Shown here one piece after another: positions 14,132-23,800 of a stretch of DNA of 64,000 nucleotides (position 1 is the stretch's first letter; each line of letters begins with the position of its first letter). The stretch is from an uncultured Clostridia bacterium (lineage in GTDB: Bacteria; Bacillota; Clostridia; Christensenellales; Borkfalkiaceae). The DNA lies in the NCBI GenBank assembly GCA_947627575.1, contig CANQWN010000001.1:1-64000 (forward strand). Reading direction: 5' to 3'. Under the pieces are notes generated by a model. It ran no database searches. It saw only the letters and a program-made list of their open reading frames with translations, and was not told the origin of the DNA. The translations under genes and the position numbers were made by a program.

Positions 14132-16444
14132 ATGAAAAAACTTATAAGCGACGCCGTGTTTTCCGGCGAACAACTTAATAAAGTTAATCAGCTTGCCGTT
14201 AAATGTTCGCTGTTGCCGGAAACGGTTGCAATTCTTTTCGGAAGGGGTATCGACGACGAGCAAAAAATACGCGCGTTCCTCAACCCCTCCGCCAAACATT
14301 TTGTTCCGCCTTTGAAGATGGACGGTATGGCGGAGGCGGTGCAAATGATAACCCGCGCCCGCGACGAGGGCTGGTCGGTTGTCGTTTACGGCGATTACGA
14401 CGCGGACGGAGTGTGCGCCGCCACCATAATGGGCGGAGCGCTACGCGATTTCGGCGTAGAGGCGGCGCTTTTCATACCCGAACGCCGCGACGGTTACGGA
14501 CTGAACATCCAATCTATAGATAAAATTTTCGACGAATATTTTCCGCAACTTTTCATAACCGTGGATTGCGGAATTTCCTGCGCGGAAGAAGTGGAATACA
14601 TAAAACAGTGCGGGGCGGAAGTGATAGTTACGGACCATCACGAACTTCCCGCAAAACTTCCCGATTGCATATGCATAAATCCCAAATTCAACGACGGTTA
14701 TCCCTACGATAACCTCTGCGGCGCGGGCGTAGCCTTCAAAGTTGCGCAGGCTTTAAACGGCGCGGGGGCATTGAAGTATCTCGATTTTGCCGCGATAGCC
14801 ACCGTTGCGGACAGCGTTCCGCTTACGGGCGAAAACCGCGACATAGTATACGAGGGGCTTAAAATAATAAATTCCGAACCCCGCCAATGCTATGCCGGGT
14901 TCATAAACAAATCCGAAAACGCGGTAACTTCCCAAACAATCGCCTTTTCGGTCGCGCCCAAAATAAACGCCGCGGGGAGGATGGGGGACGCGCTTTCCGC
15001 GCTTAAACTTTTCACGTCCCAAAACGCGGAAGAAGTTTTCACTCTTTCGTCCAAACTTACGGCATACAATCAGGAAAGGCAGGTATGTTGCGACGAGCTG
15101 TACAATTCCGCCAAACGCAAACTTGACGAAAGCGGCGCGTACGGCAGGGTGATAATGCTCTGCGACGAGGGTTGGAATTCGGGTTTCGTGGGCATAGTTG
15201 CGGCGCGCCTCGCCGAGGAATATTCCCGTCCTACGCTTATGTTCGTAAAAAACGGCGATATGCTTAAAGGCTCCGCGCGTTCGGTGGAAAACGTGAACAT
15301 ATTCGAGGCGCTTAAAGCCTGTTCGCGCTATATAACGGAATTCGGCGGACATTCGCAGGCGGCGGGCGTAAATCTCCCGCAGGAAAATTTCCCCCTGTTG
15401 CAGGCGGCGCTTGAAGAGTATTTTGAAAAAAACTGTTCCCCCGAAGATTTCAGCCCCACAATATGCGTAAATTCCTTGCCCGCCCAGTATAATCTCGTCC
15501 GCTTTGCGCGCGAACTTGAACTTTTTGAACCTTGCGGGGTAGGCAACAAAAAGCCGATGTTTTCTTACGAAGCCCGTACGACGGACGCCCGCCCTTCCAA
15601 ACCTTTAAGCCAGCACGTCGCGCTTAAATTCGGCGGGCTTGAAAATATGTTTTTCGGCGGAATAAAATTTCTTCCGCTTTTGCAGTCGTCCGCGCATAAA
15701 AATTTGGTATTTGAATTCAACGTCGGCAAATACCGCGGAAAGGAAAGCGTAAAGGCGTTCGTCCGCGACGTGGTTTGCGATTTTTCCTCCGGCGCTTCCG
15801 CCGAAGAGGAAATTGCCGTAAACAACATACTTTCGCTGTTAAACGAAGATGTAAACTGCAAATTAAAGCCCGTTGATAAACAGCAGATAGATATTTCCAT
15901 GCAAAACGTCGGCTACGGCACGGCGTATATCGTGCGGGATTACCAAACGCTTTCGCATTATCCGCACGCGCGCAATCTTCCCGTGGATATATTCAATCTT
16001 TCCTCCCGCAACCTGTCGGACGTAATCATACTTTCGCCCTCTGCGGAAGCGGATCTTTCGGGCTATCGCAGGATAATTTTCCTCGACAGACCCATAAAGA
16101 TTGATTTGCCGTCGCTTGAAGGCAAAACGGTGGAATACTGCCCCGATTATTGCGGCTACGGCTATGCGTATACCCTCCCCGCAGAACGGGAAAAACTTGT
16201 AAAAATATATTCGGCGATAGCGGCAAATTCGTCCGCGTTGGGCGGTTGCACGCCCTATGAAACCGCGGTGTGCGGCAAACACGGCTTTGCCCCGCGCGCC
16301 GTCGCGTTCGCCCTCGCCGTGTTCACTCAACTTAAAATAGTTTCCTATGAAAGCGGCAAACTTGTGATATACCGCAGGGAAAAGAGAAATCTTAACGATT
16401 CGTCAGTGTTCAGGCTTATCGCCTCGCTATCCGTAAAGCAATGA
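14132..16444 (+). CDS. recJ: Single-stranded-DNA-specific exonuclease RecJ
   Basis: 5'-3' single-strand DNA exonuclease of the DHH superfamily for recombination and mismatch or base-excision repair. At 771 residues it is longer than E. coli RecJ, as in other Firmicutes, with an extra C-terminal region of about 200 residues. Motifs include VVYGDYDADGVCA near 85, the DHH signature VTDHHELP near 170, the DHHA1-domain GGHSQAAG near 410, and an OB-like region after 450. An upstream TTG in frame at 14117 is less likely than ATG 14132. The stop overlaps the relA start by 4 nt. Confidence 0.96.
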   Translation: MKKLISDAVFSGEQLNKVNQLAVKCSLLPETVAILFGRGIDDEQKIRAFLNPSAKHFVPPLKMDGMAEAVQMITRARDEGWSVVVYGDYDADGVCAATIMGGALRDFGVEAALFIPERRDGYGLNIQSIDKIFDEYFPQLFITVDCGISCAEEVEYIKQCGAEVIVTDHHELPAKLPDCICINPKFNDGYPYDNLCGAGVAFKVAQALNGAGALKYLDFAAIATVADSVPLTGENRDIVYEGLKIINSEPRQCYAGFINKSENAVTSQTIAFSVAPKINAAGRMGDALSALKLFTSQNAEEVFTLSSKLTAYNQERQVCCDELYNSAKRKLDESGAYGRVIMLCDEGWNSGFVGIVAARLAEEYSRPTLMFVKNGDMLKGSARSVENVNIFEALKACSRYITEFGGHSQAAGVNLPQENFPLLQAALEEYFEKNCSPEDFSPTICVNSLPAQYNLVRFARELELFEPCGVGNKKPMFSYEARTTDARPSKPLSQHVALKFGGLENMFFGGIKFLPLLQSSAHKNLVFEFNVGKYRGKESVKAFVRDVVCDFSSGASAEEEIAVNNILSLLNEDVNCKLKPVDKQQIDISMQNVGYGTAYIVRDYQTLSHYPHARNLPVDIFNLSSRNLSDVIILSPSAEADLSGYRRIIFLDRPIKIDLPSLEGKTVEYCPDYCGYGYAYTLPAEREKLVKIYSAIAANSSALGGCTPYETAVCGKHGFAPRAVAFALAVFTQLKIVSYESGKLVIYRREKRNLNDSSVFRLIASLSVKQ

Positions 16445-18576
16445 AAACGTTACTTGATAAAATTTACGAAAATTACCCGGATAAGGACAGGGAAATTCTG
16501 CTGTCCGCATATAACTATGCCGAACAGATGCATATGGGTCAGCGGCGCGCCTCGGGCGAGCCGTATTTCACCCATCCCTGCGCCGTGGCGGAAATACTTA
16601 TAGACCTCGGGCTTGATACCCCGTCCGTTGCGGCGGCGTTTTTGCACGACGTGATAGAGGATACCCCCGCAACCGCGGACGACATAAAAAAACTGTTCGG
16701 CGACGAAATACTTACGCTTGTGGACGGCGTTACAAAGCTGGATAAAATACGCTTCCAGACGCACGAGGAAGAGGACGCCGAAAACTTCCGCAAAATTTTT
16801 GTCGCGATGGCTAACGACGTCCGCGTAATAATCATAAAACTTGCGGACAGATTGCACAATATGCGTTCGCTTAACTTCCTTTCCAACGAGCGGCAGCAAC
16901 GCATCGCAAAGGAAACTTTGGATATCTTCACCCCGCTTGCGGGCAGGTTGGGTATTTCGCAGATAAAGTGCGAACTTGAAGATCTGTGCCTCAAATATCT
17001 CGACCCCGAAGCCTACGAATACCTCGTCAAAAACATTCACCAGAAGTTGGAGGAAAGGCGCAGTTTCGTGGATAAAGTGGTTGCCGAACTGAAAGCCGTT
17101 CTCGAAGAAAGCAAGATAGAGGGCGAGGTGTTCGGCAGACCCAAACATTTTTATTCCATATACAGGAAGATGAAAAATCAGGGCAAGACGTTGGATCAGA
17201 TTTACGATCTGTCCGCCGTCCGCGTGATAGTGAACACCACCGAGGAATGTTACGAAATTTTAGGCAAGATTCACAAGCAGTGGAAGCCCGTTCCCGGCAG
17301 GATAAAGGACTATATCGCCACGCCCAAACGCAATATGTATCAATCTCTGCACACTACCGTAGTTACCGAATTCGGGCAGTTTTTTGAAATACAGATCCGC
17401 ACCTTTGAAATGCACCGCATGGCTGAATACGGTATCGCGGCGCATTGGAAATATAAGGAAAACGTCACTTCCGAAACAAGTTTCGATCAGCGACTGTCGT
17501 GGATAAGGGACGTAATGGATTGGCAGGGCAGTTTAAACGATTCAAAGGAATTTGTAGACAGTCTCAAAAACGACCTGTATTCCAACGAACTTCTCGTATT
17601 CACCCCCCACGGCAAAGTTATTTCCCTTCCCCTCGAAGCCACGCCCGTCGATTTCGCGTACGCCATTCACTCCGAAGTGGGCAACAAATGCGTGGGGGCA
17701 AAGGTAAATTCCCGCATTGTTGCGCTTAATTCCACTCTGCACACGGGCGACGTGGTGGAAATTCTCACTTCCCCCAACGCCAAAGGTCCCTCGTGGGATT
17801 GGCTTAAATTCGTAAAGTCCGGCTCCGCCCGCGCCAAAATCCGTCAGTTCTACAAGCGCGAGATGAAGGAGGAGAACGTAAAGACGGGCAAAGCCATGCT
17901 GGAAGCGGAAGCGCGGCGCAGGGGCTATAACCTCGGCGACATATTAACCGAAGAATCCTTCCGCAAATTATCCAACAAGCTGGTATTTTCGTCCGTAAAC
18001 GAGATGATGGCTTCCGTCGGGTTCGGCGCGGTAAGCGTAAATCAGGTAATCTTCAAACTTATAGATTATTATAAAAAGGATATACCCAAGCCGCAGGAAG
18101 TGCTTGAAGAAAGCAAATTCAAGCGTTCGCCCGCAGGCAGCGTATCCGTCAAGGGATTAAGCGGGCTTCTCGTTCGGTTCGCAAGCTGTTGCACGCCCGT
18201 CCCGGGCGACAGCATAGTTGGCTTTATCTCCCGCGGCAGGGGCGTGATAATCCACCGTTCCGATTGCCCCAACCTCAAAGACATCGAACCCGAAAGGTTG
18301 CAACCCGCGCAGTGGACGGGCGATATCGAAACGGAATTTATCGCCGGGCTTAAAATACTTGCCGTGGACGACAACACCGTAACGGCGTTTATCACGGCGG
18401 AAATTTCCGCAATGCACCTGTATATGACGCAGATAGTGGGCAGGGTAAACAAGGACAGGCAGGCGGAATTTGAAATAAAGGTAAAACTCAACCAACGCTC
18501 CGATATAGATCTGCTTATCAACCGTCTAAAACGCGACAAGCGCATAATCGACGTGTTCAGGGTAACTTCGGTATGA
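16441..18576 (+). CDS. relA: Bifunctional (p)ppGpp synthetase/hydrolase (Rel)
   Basis: Controls the stringent response by making and degrading (p)ppGpp. The 711-residue protein has all domains of a long Rel: the HD hydrolase with HDVIEDT at 69-75, the synthetase with GRPKHFYSIYRKM and RIKDYIATPKRNMYQSLHT, the TGS domain near 385-445 (LEATPVDFAYAIHSEVG), a zinc-finger-type region with CCTPVPGD near 580, and a C-terminal ACT domain. Hydrolase and synthetase motifs both look intact. It overlaps recJ and the next gene by 4 nt each, so it lies inside one operon. Confidence 0.97.
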   Translation: MKTLLDKIYENYPDKDREILLSAYNYAEQMHMGQRRASGEPYFTHPCAVAEILIDLGLDTPSVAAAFLHDVIEDTPATADDIKKLFGDEILTLVDGVTKLDKIRFQTHEEEDAENFRKIFVAMANDVRVIIIKLADRLHNMRSLNFLSNERQQRIAKETLDIFTPLAGRLGISQIKCELEDLCLKYLDPEAYEYLVKNIHQKLEERRSFVDKVVAELKAVLEESKIEGEVFGRPKHFYSIYRKMKNQGKTLDQIYDLSAVRVIVNTTEECYEILGKIHKQWKPVPGRIKDYIATPKRNMYQSLHTTVVTEFGQFFEIQIRTFEMHRMAEYGIAAHWKYKENVTSETSFDQRLSWIRDVMDWQGSLNDSKEFVDSLKNDLYSNELLVFTPHGKVISLPLEATPVDFAYAIHSEVGNKCVGAKVNSRIVALNSTLHTGDVVEILTSPNAKGPSWDWLKFVKSGSARAKIRQFYKREMKEENVKTGKAMLEAEARRRGYNLGDILTEESFRKLSNKLVFSSVNEMMASVGFGAVSVNQVIFKLIDYYKKDIPKPQEVLEESKFKRSPAGSVSVKGLSGLLVRFASCCTPVPGDSIVGFISRGRGVIIHRSDCPNLKDIEPERLQPAQWTGDIETEFIAGLKILAVDDNTVTAFITAEISAMHLYMTQIVGRVNKDRQAEFEIKVKLNQRSDIDLLINRLKRDKRIIDVFRVTSV

Positions 18577-19184
18577 TATCAATTATCCGCGTCCCGTCGG
18601 CGGGCTACGCCTGCAACAGCTATATTCTCACGGCGGACGGCAAAACGGCGGTGGCGGTGGACGCCGGCGACGAAAGCATAGCCGAATTTCTCGACCGCCG
18701 CGCCCTCGTCTGCAAATACGTGCTTCTAACCCACGGTCATCTCGATCATATCGCGGGTTGCGGCGCGCTGTACGCCCGCGGCGCGCAAATCTGTTGCGGC
18801 GAGCGGGAAAAAGATTTTATTTTCAGCCGCGAAAATTACGGTATATTCAACCTTCCCTTGCCCGATTTCGGGATAAGCCGCACCTTCTGCGACGGCGAAA
18901 AATTTTCGCTTTGCGGCGTAGATTTTACGGCTGTTTCCACGCCCGGGCATACCGTAGGTGGCACGTCCTATATTTGCGGCAACAACCTTTTCACGGGCGA
19001 CACGCTTTTTTGCGGCAGCGTCGGCAGGACGGATTTTCCCGGCGGCGACTTTAATACGCTTATTTCAAGCCTTAAAAAACTTTTTGCGCTTGAAGGCGAT
19101 TACGCGGTGTACAGCGGCCACGGCGAACAAACAACCCTGCAAGCCGAACGCCTCACCAACCCGTTCGCCTCATATATCCGATAA
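18573..19184 (+). CDS. Metallo-beta-lactamase-fold hydrolase (glyoxalase II-like)
   Basis: A 203-residue MBL-fold protein with the metal-binding THGHLDHIAG motif near 53, then the downstream histidine in STPGHTVGG near 125, the aspartate in FTGDTLFCGSVGRTDFPGG near 143-160, and the last histidine in YSGHGEQTT. This is the short glyoxalase-II-like form regularly found between relA and hemZ in Clostridia. A hydroxyacylglutathione-hydrolase-like or other thioester/phosphodiester substrate is possible; the actual substrate is unknown. It overlaps relA by 4 nt. Confidence 0.9.
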   Translation: MISIIRVPSAGYACNSYILTADGKTAVAVDAGDESIAEFLDRRALVCKYVLLTHGHLDHIAGCGALYARGAQICCGEREKDFIFSRENYGIFNLPLPDFGISRTFCDGEKFSLCGVDFTAVSTPGHTVGGTSYICGNNLFTGDTLFCGSVGRTDFPGGDFNTLISSLKKLFALEGDYAVYSGHGEQTTLQAERLTNPFASYIR

Positions 19185-19186
19185 CT

Positions 19187-20551
19187 ATGCTTAATACCAA
19201 CAGCGAATATTTACGCCCCGAAATAATGGACGTTTTGCGCGCTTTCGGCGCGGAGGACGAAAATTTCACCCATTATTATTCCTATTCGGACGGTAAGTTT
19301 TACAACTGCATAGAATATGACGGAAAGTTTTACGATTACGAAAACGAATTTTCCACCGAAGACGCGCTTGTGTTCCGCAGATTTGCAAAACGCTATTGCA
19401 AACTCGCCTTTTACAGCACGCTGTCCGCCGTAAAGGGTGTAAAACTTCCGTGGGGCGCGCTTACGGGCATACGTCCCACAAAACTCGCGTATGCCGAACT
19501 TGCGGCAGGGCGCGATTTTTCTTTGCTTTTCAAACAGCTTTGCGTAGACGAAAGCAATATCTCGCTTGTGGGCGAAGTGATTAAATCGCAGAAAGATATT
19601 TACGCTTGCCGCGGCGCAACCGACCTGTACGTATCGTTGCCGTTCTGCCCCACAAGGTGCGAATACTGTTCTTTCGTCACCGCGCCCGTTTCGGCGGTGG
19701 GCAAGTACATACCCCAATATCTCGATTGCCTCCAACGCGAAATATCCCGCCTTAAAAATATCTTTTCCGCGCCCGCTTCCGTATACGTCGGCGGCGGCAC
19801 GCCCTTCGTGCTGGACTTGTGTTCGCTTGAAAGGGTGTACGCCGCAATACAAAGCGCGTTCGGTCAGGGCTTTGAATACACGGTAGAGGCGGGCAGACCG
19901 GACGTTTTCGACGAACAAAAACTTAAACTTTCCCGCGGGTACGGCGTAAACAGGATATGCGTAAACCCGCAGTCTTTCAACGATAAAACTCTCGAAAAAA
20001 TAGGCAGAAAGCATACCGCCGCGCAGACGCTTGAAGCGTACGCCATGGCTGAAAAATACGGCTTTATCATAAATCTCGACCTGATTGCCGGGCTTGCCGA
20101 CGAAAGCGTAAGCGATTTTGAACAATCCCTTAAAACGGCAATTTCGCTTTCCCCCGCAAACATAACCGTGCATACCCTTTCGCTTAAATGCGGTTCCCGC
20201 CTTAAGGAAAGCGTAAAGCGGCTTAACATAGGCGGCATAAACCAGATGATTTCCCTTTCGCGCGATATGCTTTCCTCCGCGGGTTATGTCCCGTATTATC
20301 TGTACAGGCAAAAGTATCAGGCGGGCGGGCTTGAAAACGTCGGCTGGTGCAAACCCGGCACGGCGTGCGCCTACAACGTGCGCGTTATGGAAGAAATTTC
20401 CGATAACGTCGCCGTAGGTTCGGGCGCGATTTCAAAAAAATTTTTCGGCGAAGAAAACAGGATAGAACGCCTCGCTTCGCCCAAAGATATCCCGTCTTAC
20501 CTCGCCAAATGCGAAAAAATAATATCCGACCGCGAAAAACTTTTCAAATAA
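19187..20551 (+). CDS. hemZ: HemZ-type coproporphyrinogen III oxidase-like radical-SAM protein
   Basis: A radical-SAM protein of the HemN/HemZ group, 454 residues. The cluster motif CPTRCEYCSF (C-x3-C-x2-C) lies near 155, about 150 residues in, as expected for HemZ, which has an extra N-terminal domain. YVGGGTP follows, then NPQSFNDKTLEKIGRKHTA. HemZ proteins are annotated as oxygen-independent coproporphyrinogen dehydrogenases, but no other heme gene is present, so the true reaction here is uncertain. It closes the recJ-relA operon and is followed by a strong terminator. Confidence 0.9.
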   Translation: MLNTNSEYLRPEIMDVLRAFGAEDENFTHYYSYSDGKFYNCIEYDGKFYDYENEFSTEDALVFRRFAKRYCKLAFYSTLSAVKGVKLPWGALTGIRPTKLAYAELAAGRDFSLLFKQLCVDESNISLVGEVIKSQKDIYACRGATDLYVSLPFCPTRCEYCSFVTAPVSAVGKYIPQYLDCLQREISRLKNIFSAPASVYVGGGTPFVLDLCSLERVYAAIQSAFGQGFEYTVEAGRPDVFDEQKLKLSRGYGVNRICVNPQSFNDKTLEKIGRKHTAAQTLEAYAMAEKYGFIINLDLIAGLADESVSDFEQSLKTAISLSPANITVHTLSLKCGSRLKESVKRLNIGGINQMISLSRDMLSSAGYVPYYLYRQKYQAGGLENVGWCKPGTACAYNVRVMEEISDNVAVGSGAISKKFFGEENRIERLASPKDIPSYLAKCEKIISDREKLFK

Positions 20552-20564
20552 TCACAAATACGTC

Positions 20565-20603
20565 CGCGCCCGACTGCGATAATCCGCAGTTGGGCGCGTT
20601 TTT
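20565..20603 (+). terminator. Intrinsic terminator after hemZ
   Basis: CGCGCCCGACTGCG (20565-20578) pairs with CCGCAGTTGGGCGCG (20584-20598) with one G-U, then five T. It closes the operon ending with hemZ. Confidence 0.9.
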
Positions 20604-20665
20604 GTCGTAAAAATAATTTATACTGTTCAAAAATATCAAAAAATGAAAAAATTTAAAAAAATCTA

Positions 20666-20693
20666 TTGACTTTGCGGCAAAAAATGATATAAT
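20666..20693 (+). promoter_or_regulatory. Promoter of the giant LRR gene
   Basis: TTGACT (20666-20671), a 16-bp spacer and perfect TATAAT (20688-20693). Transcription would start near 20700, leaving a leader of about 120 nt. Confidence 0.8.
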
Positions 20694-20715
20694 AATTTAT
20701 GGTATATTTATAATA

Positions 20716-20784
20716 GCCCGTATAGTGTGAAGTTATATCGGGCGAGGGTATTTTCATACCCTCGGTGCGGGAGAATCCCGCACC
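20716..20784 (+). ncRNA. Structured 5' leader with three consecutive hairpins
   Basis: Hairpin 1 at 20716-20743 (GCCCG...CGGGC with an A/T inner stem and one bulge). Hairpin 2 at 20743-20764 (CGAGGGTAT/ATACCCTCG, loop TTTC). Hairpin 3 at 20764-20784 (GGTGCGGGA/TCCCGCACC, loop GAA). They abut with almost no spacer and none has a T tract, so they are not terminators. A 36-nt single-stranded stretch with GGGGTGG leads to the start codon. I do not recognise a known riboswitch class. Confidence 0.6.
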
Positions 20785-20820
20785 ATAAATCTTATCAGTT
20801 TCAAATATGGGGTGGATTAG

Positions 20821-23800
20821 ATGAAAAAAACAAAAAATCGCTTTTTCCTGATAGCGGTTATAATTCTTTCGGCAGTGTTGATAGCCTGTCTTACCTGTAT
20901 GGCGGCGCTTGCCGCGCCTTCCAAGGCTATGGCGGAAACATCTGCCGCGCCGCGCGCCGTTTCCGCGGACGTAACGCTTAAAGATGAAGCCGATTTCACC
21001 ATAGAGGACACCGCGGCAATTGCTTCAGCCTCCGGCGACGCCGATTACGGCAACAGCGGCGGCAGTTATTCCAAGGTTCTGCGCGGAATAAGCGAGGCGG
21101 GGCTGTCCAAAATATCCGGCGCAACAAACGTCGCCATAGAAATTCCTTCCGGCGTTACCGTAATCGAGGCACGCTCTTTCAAGGGGGCTTCGGGCGGTTC
21201 CGCGCCCCAGAACAAAATAGTTTCGGTAAAGATACCTTCCTCTGTGAAGATAATAGGCGCAGAGGCTTTCTGCTATTGTAATAAACTTGCCGAAGTGAAC
21301 TTTGACGAGGGCAGCCAACTTGAACATATAAAGGGCTACGCCACCACTTATAATTATGGTGTATTGCAGTCAAGAACTACGCTTTACGGCGCGTTTTACG
21401 ATTGCACTTCGCTTACGGAAATAACTTTGCCGGACAACGCTTTAAATAAAGTGGGCGAAGCAACTTTCCGCGGTTGCACGGCGCTTGCCACCATTACATT
21501 GCCTTTTGTCGGCGGCGTAAAAACTTCTGTCAACGCAACAACAGGTAGCGCAACCGACCTTTTGGGTTATATGTTTTCCACGTCAAACGAATCATATTCG
21601 GGCGGCACAAGGATACCGCAATATATATATTCCAACGACACTGCGTCCGGCTCTCGCGATTACCGTTGTATACCCACGTCTCTTAAAAAGGTAGTTATTA
21701 CGGGCGGCACGGACAAAAATCTTCAAGTCCAGCAGGGCGCCTTTTCGGGTTGCACCATGCTTGAAACGGTTATTCTGCCCGAAAGCATAGATACCATTCA
21801 CGCTGGCACGTTCTACGGTTGCACCAATCTTAAAAGAGTGGGGGTGGGCGCCGCAGACGCCGCAGGGGAGCCTTCCGCGGACGAAGCCAACTTCAAAATT
21901 CCTTCAACCGTAACGTCGATATGTAAGGAAGCGTTCAGAAATTGCAGCAACGTAACTTTCACAAAACTTGAAATCCCCGATAATACCGCTACTATAGGCG
22001 CAAACGCGTTTTACGAATGTACTTCCTTGCAAACCGTAACGGGTATGAAGGGCGTTACCACTTTAAACGACGGCGTATTTATAAATTGCACTAAATTAAG
22101 CGATATTTCCATAAAGAACGCCGTAAATCTCGAAGGGGTGGGGGCAAACATCTTTTATAACTGCACGGGCTTGCAGTCCATAGATTTGCCCCAAAATACC
22201 ACTTTCACCCAGATAAGTCAGGGTATGTTTTACAATTGCGACAACCTGTTAAGCATAACCATTCCTTCGCAGGTGACCAAAATAGGCGTTTCCGCCTTTG
22301 AAAACTGCGATTATCTCGGCGACGTTAAATTGCCGTCTTCCCTCACGGAAATAGGCGAAAAGGCGTTCTACTACGTGGGTAACAACAACAGCGCTTCCGC
22401 TTTCAAAGTGGACGAAATACCCGCAGGCGTCACGCAGATAGGCGCCAATGCCTTTGCATACACAAAGATATCCCAAATAACTTTCAACAATTCTTCCACG
22501 TTGCAAACTTTGGGCGCAAGCGCGTTCAGCGAGTGCGACAGCCTTACTGAAATCACTTTCCCCGCTTCGCTTAAAACCATAGGCGATTCCGTAATGAACA
22601 ATTGCAACAACCTTCGCAGCGTAACTTTTTTGGGCAATGAACTCGGCGCAATTTCCACAAGCGCGTTCAACTATTGCCAAAATCTCGAAACGATAAATAT
22701 TCCATCGTCGGTAACCGAAATAAAGAACAGTGCGTTTTACAGGTGCTACAAACTTAAAAACGTCGATCTTTCAATTTGCAGCGGGTTGCAGAAGATAGGT
22801 TCTTCCGCCTTCCGTGAATGTCGCTCTGTCGATTTCACTTCCGTTTCGTTGCCTTCGTCTATAACAAGCATAGGTTCAGAGGCTTTCTACGGTTGCACTT
22901 ATCTCGAATCGGTAAATATAGCCGACAACGGCACGGGCTTTACAAGGATAGAGAGCAATACGTTCTACGGCTGCAACGCCCTTCGTTCTTTCAATATTCC
23001 CACCACGGTAACGTACATAGGCGATAACGCGTTCTATAATTGCGGGCTTCTGGAAGAGTTGAATATCAAAAACTGTTCTTCGCTTACCACGATAGGTACG
23101 TCCGCGTTTTACGGTTGCAGAACAATTTCCTCGCTTGAAATACCCGCTTCCGTAGAAACTTTCCAAAAAGGCGTAAACGCTACCTCGCCGGCGTCTATAT
23201 TCAACGGTTGTACGGGGCTTACTTCCTTGATATTCAACTGCGATTTCACTTCCGATATAGGCGCAAGTATGTTCAGCGGCTGTACGCGGCTTGCCGATTT
23301 GCAGTTTAAAGGGCAGTTCACGCCCGCCAAGATAAACAGCGAGGCGTTTTACAAGACGGGTATAACTCATTTTACAGTTCCCGCCAGCGTGATAACGATA
23401 TCTTCCCGCGCGTTTGCGGAATCCAATATAGAAACTTTCGAGTTCGCCCCCGATTCGGCTTTGGAACAGTTTGAAAATAATTCCACTTACGGGCAGTACG
23501 GTGTGTTTTACAACTGCAAACAACTGTTGTCTATCGAAATACCCGCAACCGTAACCAATATGGGCAACTCCACTTTCAACGGTTGCGAAAAACTTGCCCA
23601 GGTTACCTTCAAAGGCGCCCTAATTGATAAATTTGGCGACTACACGTTCAACAATTGTCCCAAACTTGAAAGTTTAGCCATACCTTCTTCGGTAACTACG
23701 ATAGGTAAAAACGTTTTCAGTAACGACGTATTGCTTACCCTTGCGGAAAATATGGGATATTATCTTCCCGCGGGGCTTACGTCCATAGGCGAAAGCTCTT

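Noticed and set aside
20716-20784. Known riboswitch (cyclic-di-GMP, SAM or T-box)
   Set aside because: Conserved loop sequences of those classes were not seen; the three simple hairpins do not match them.
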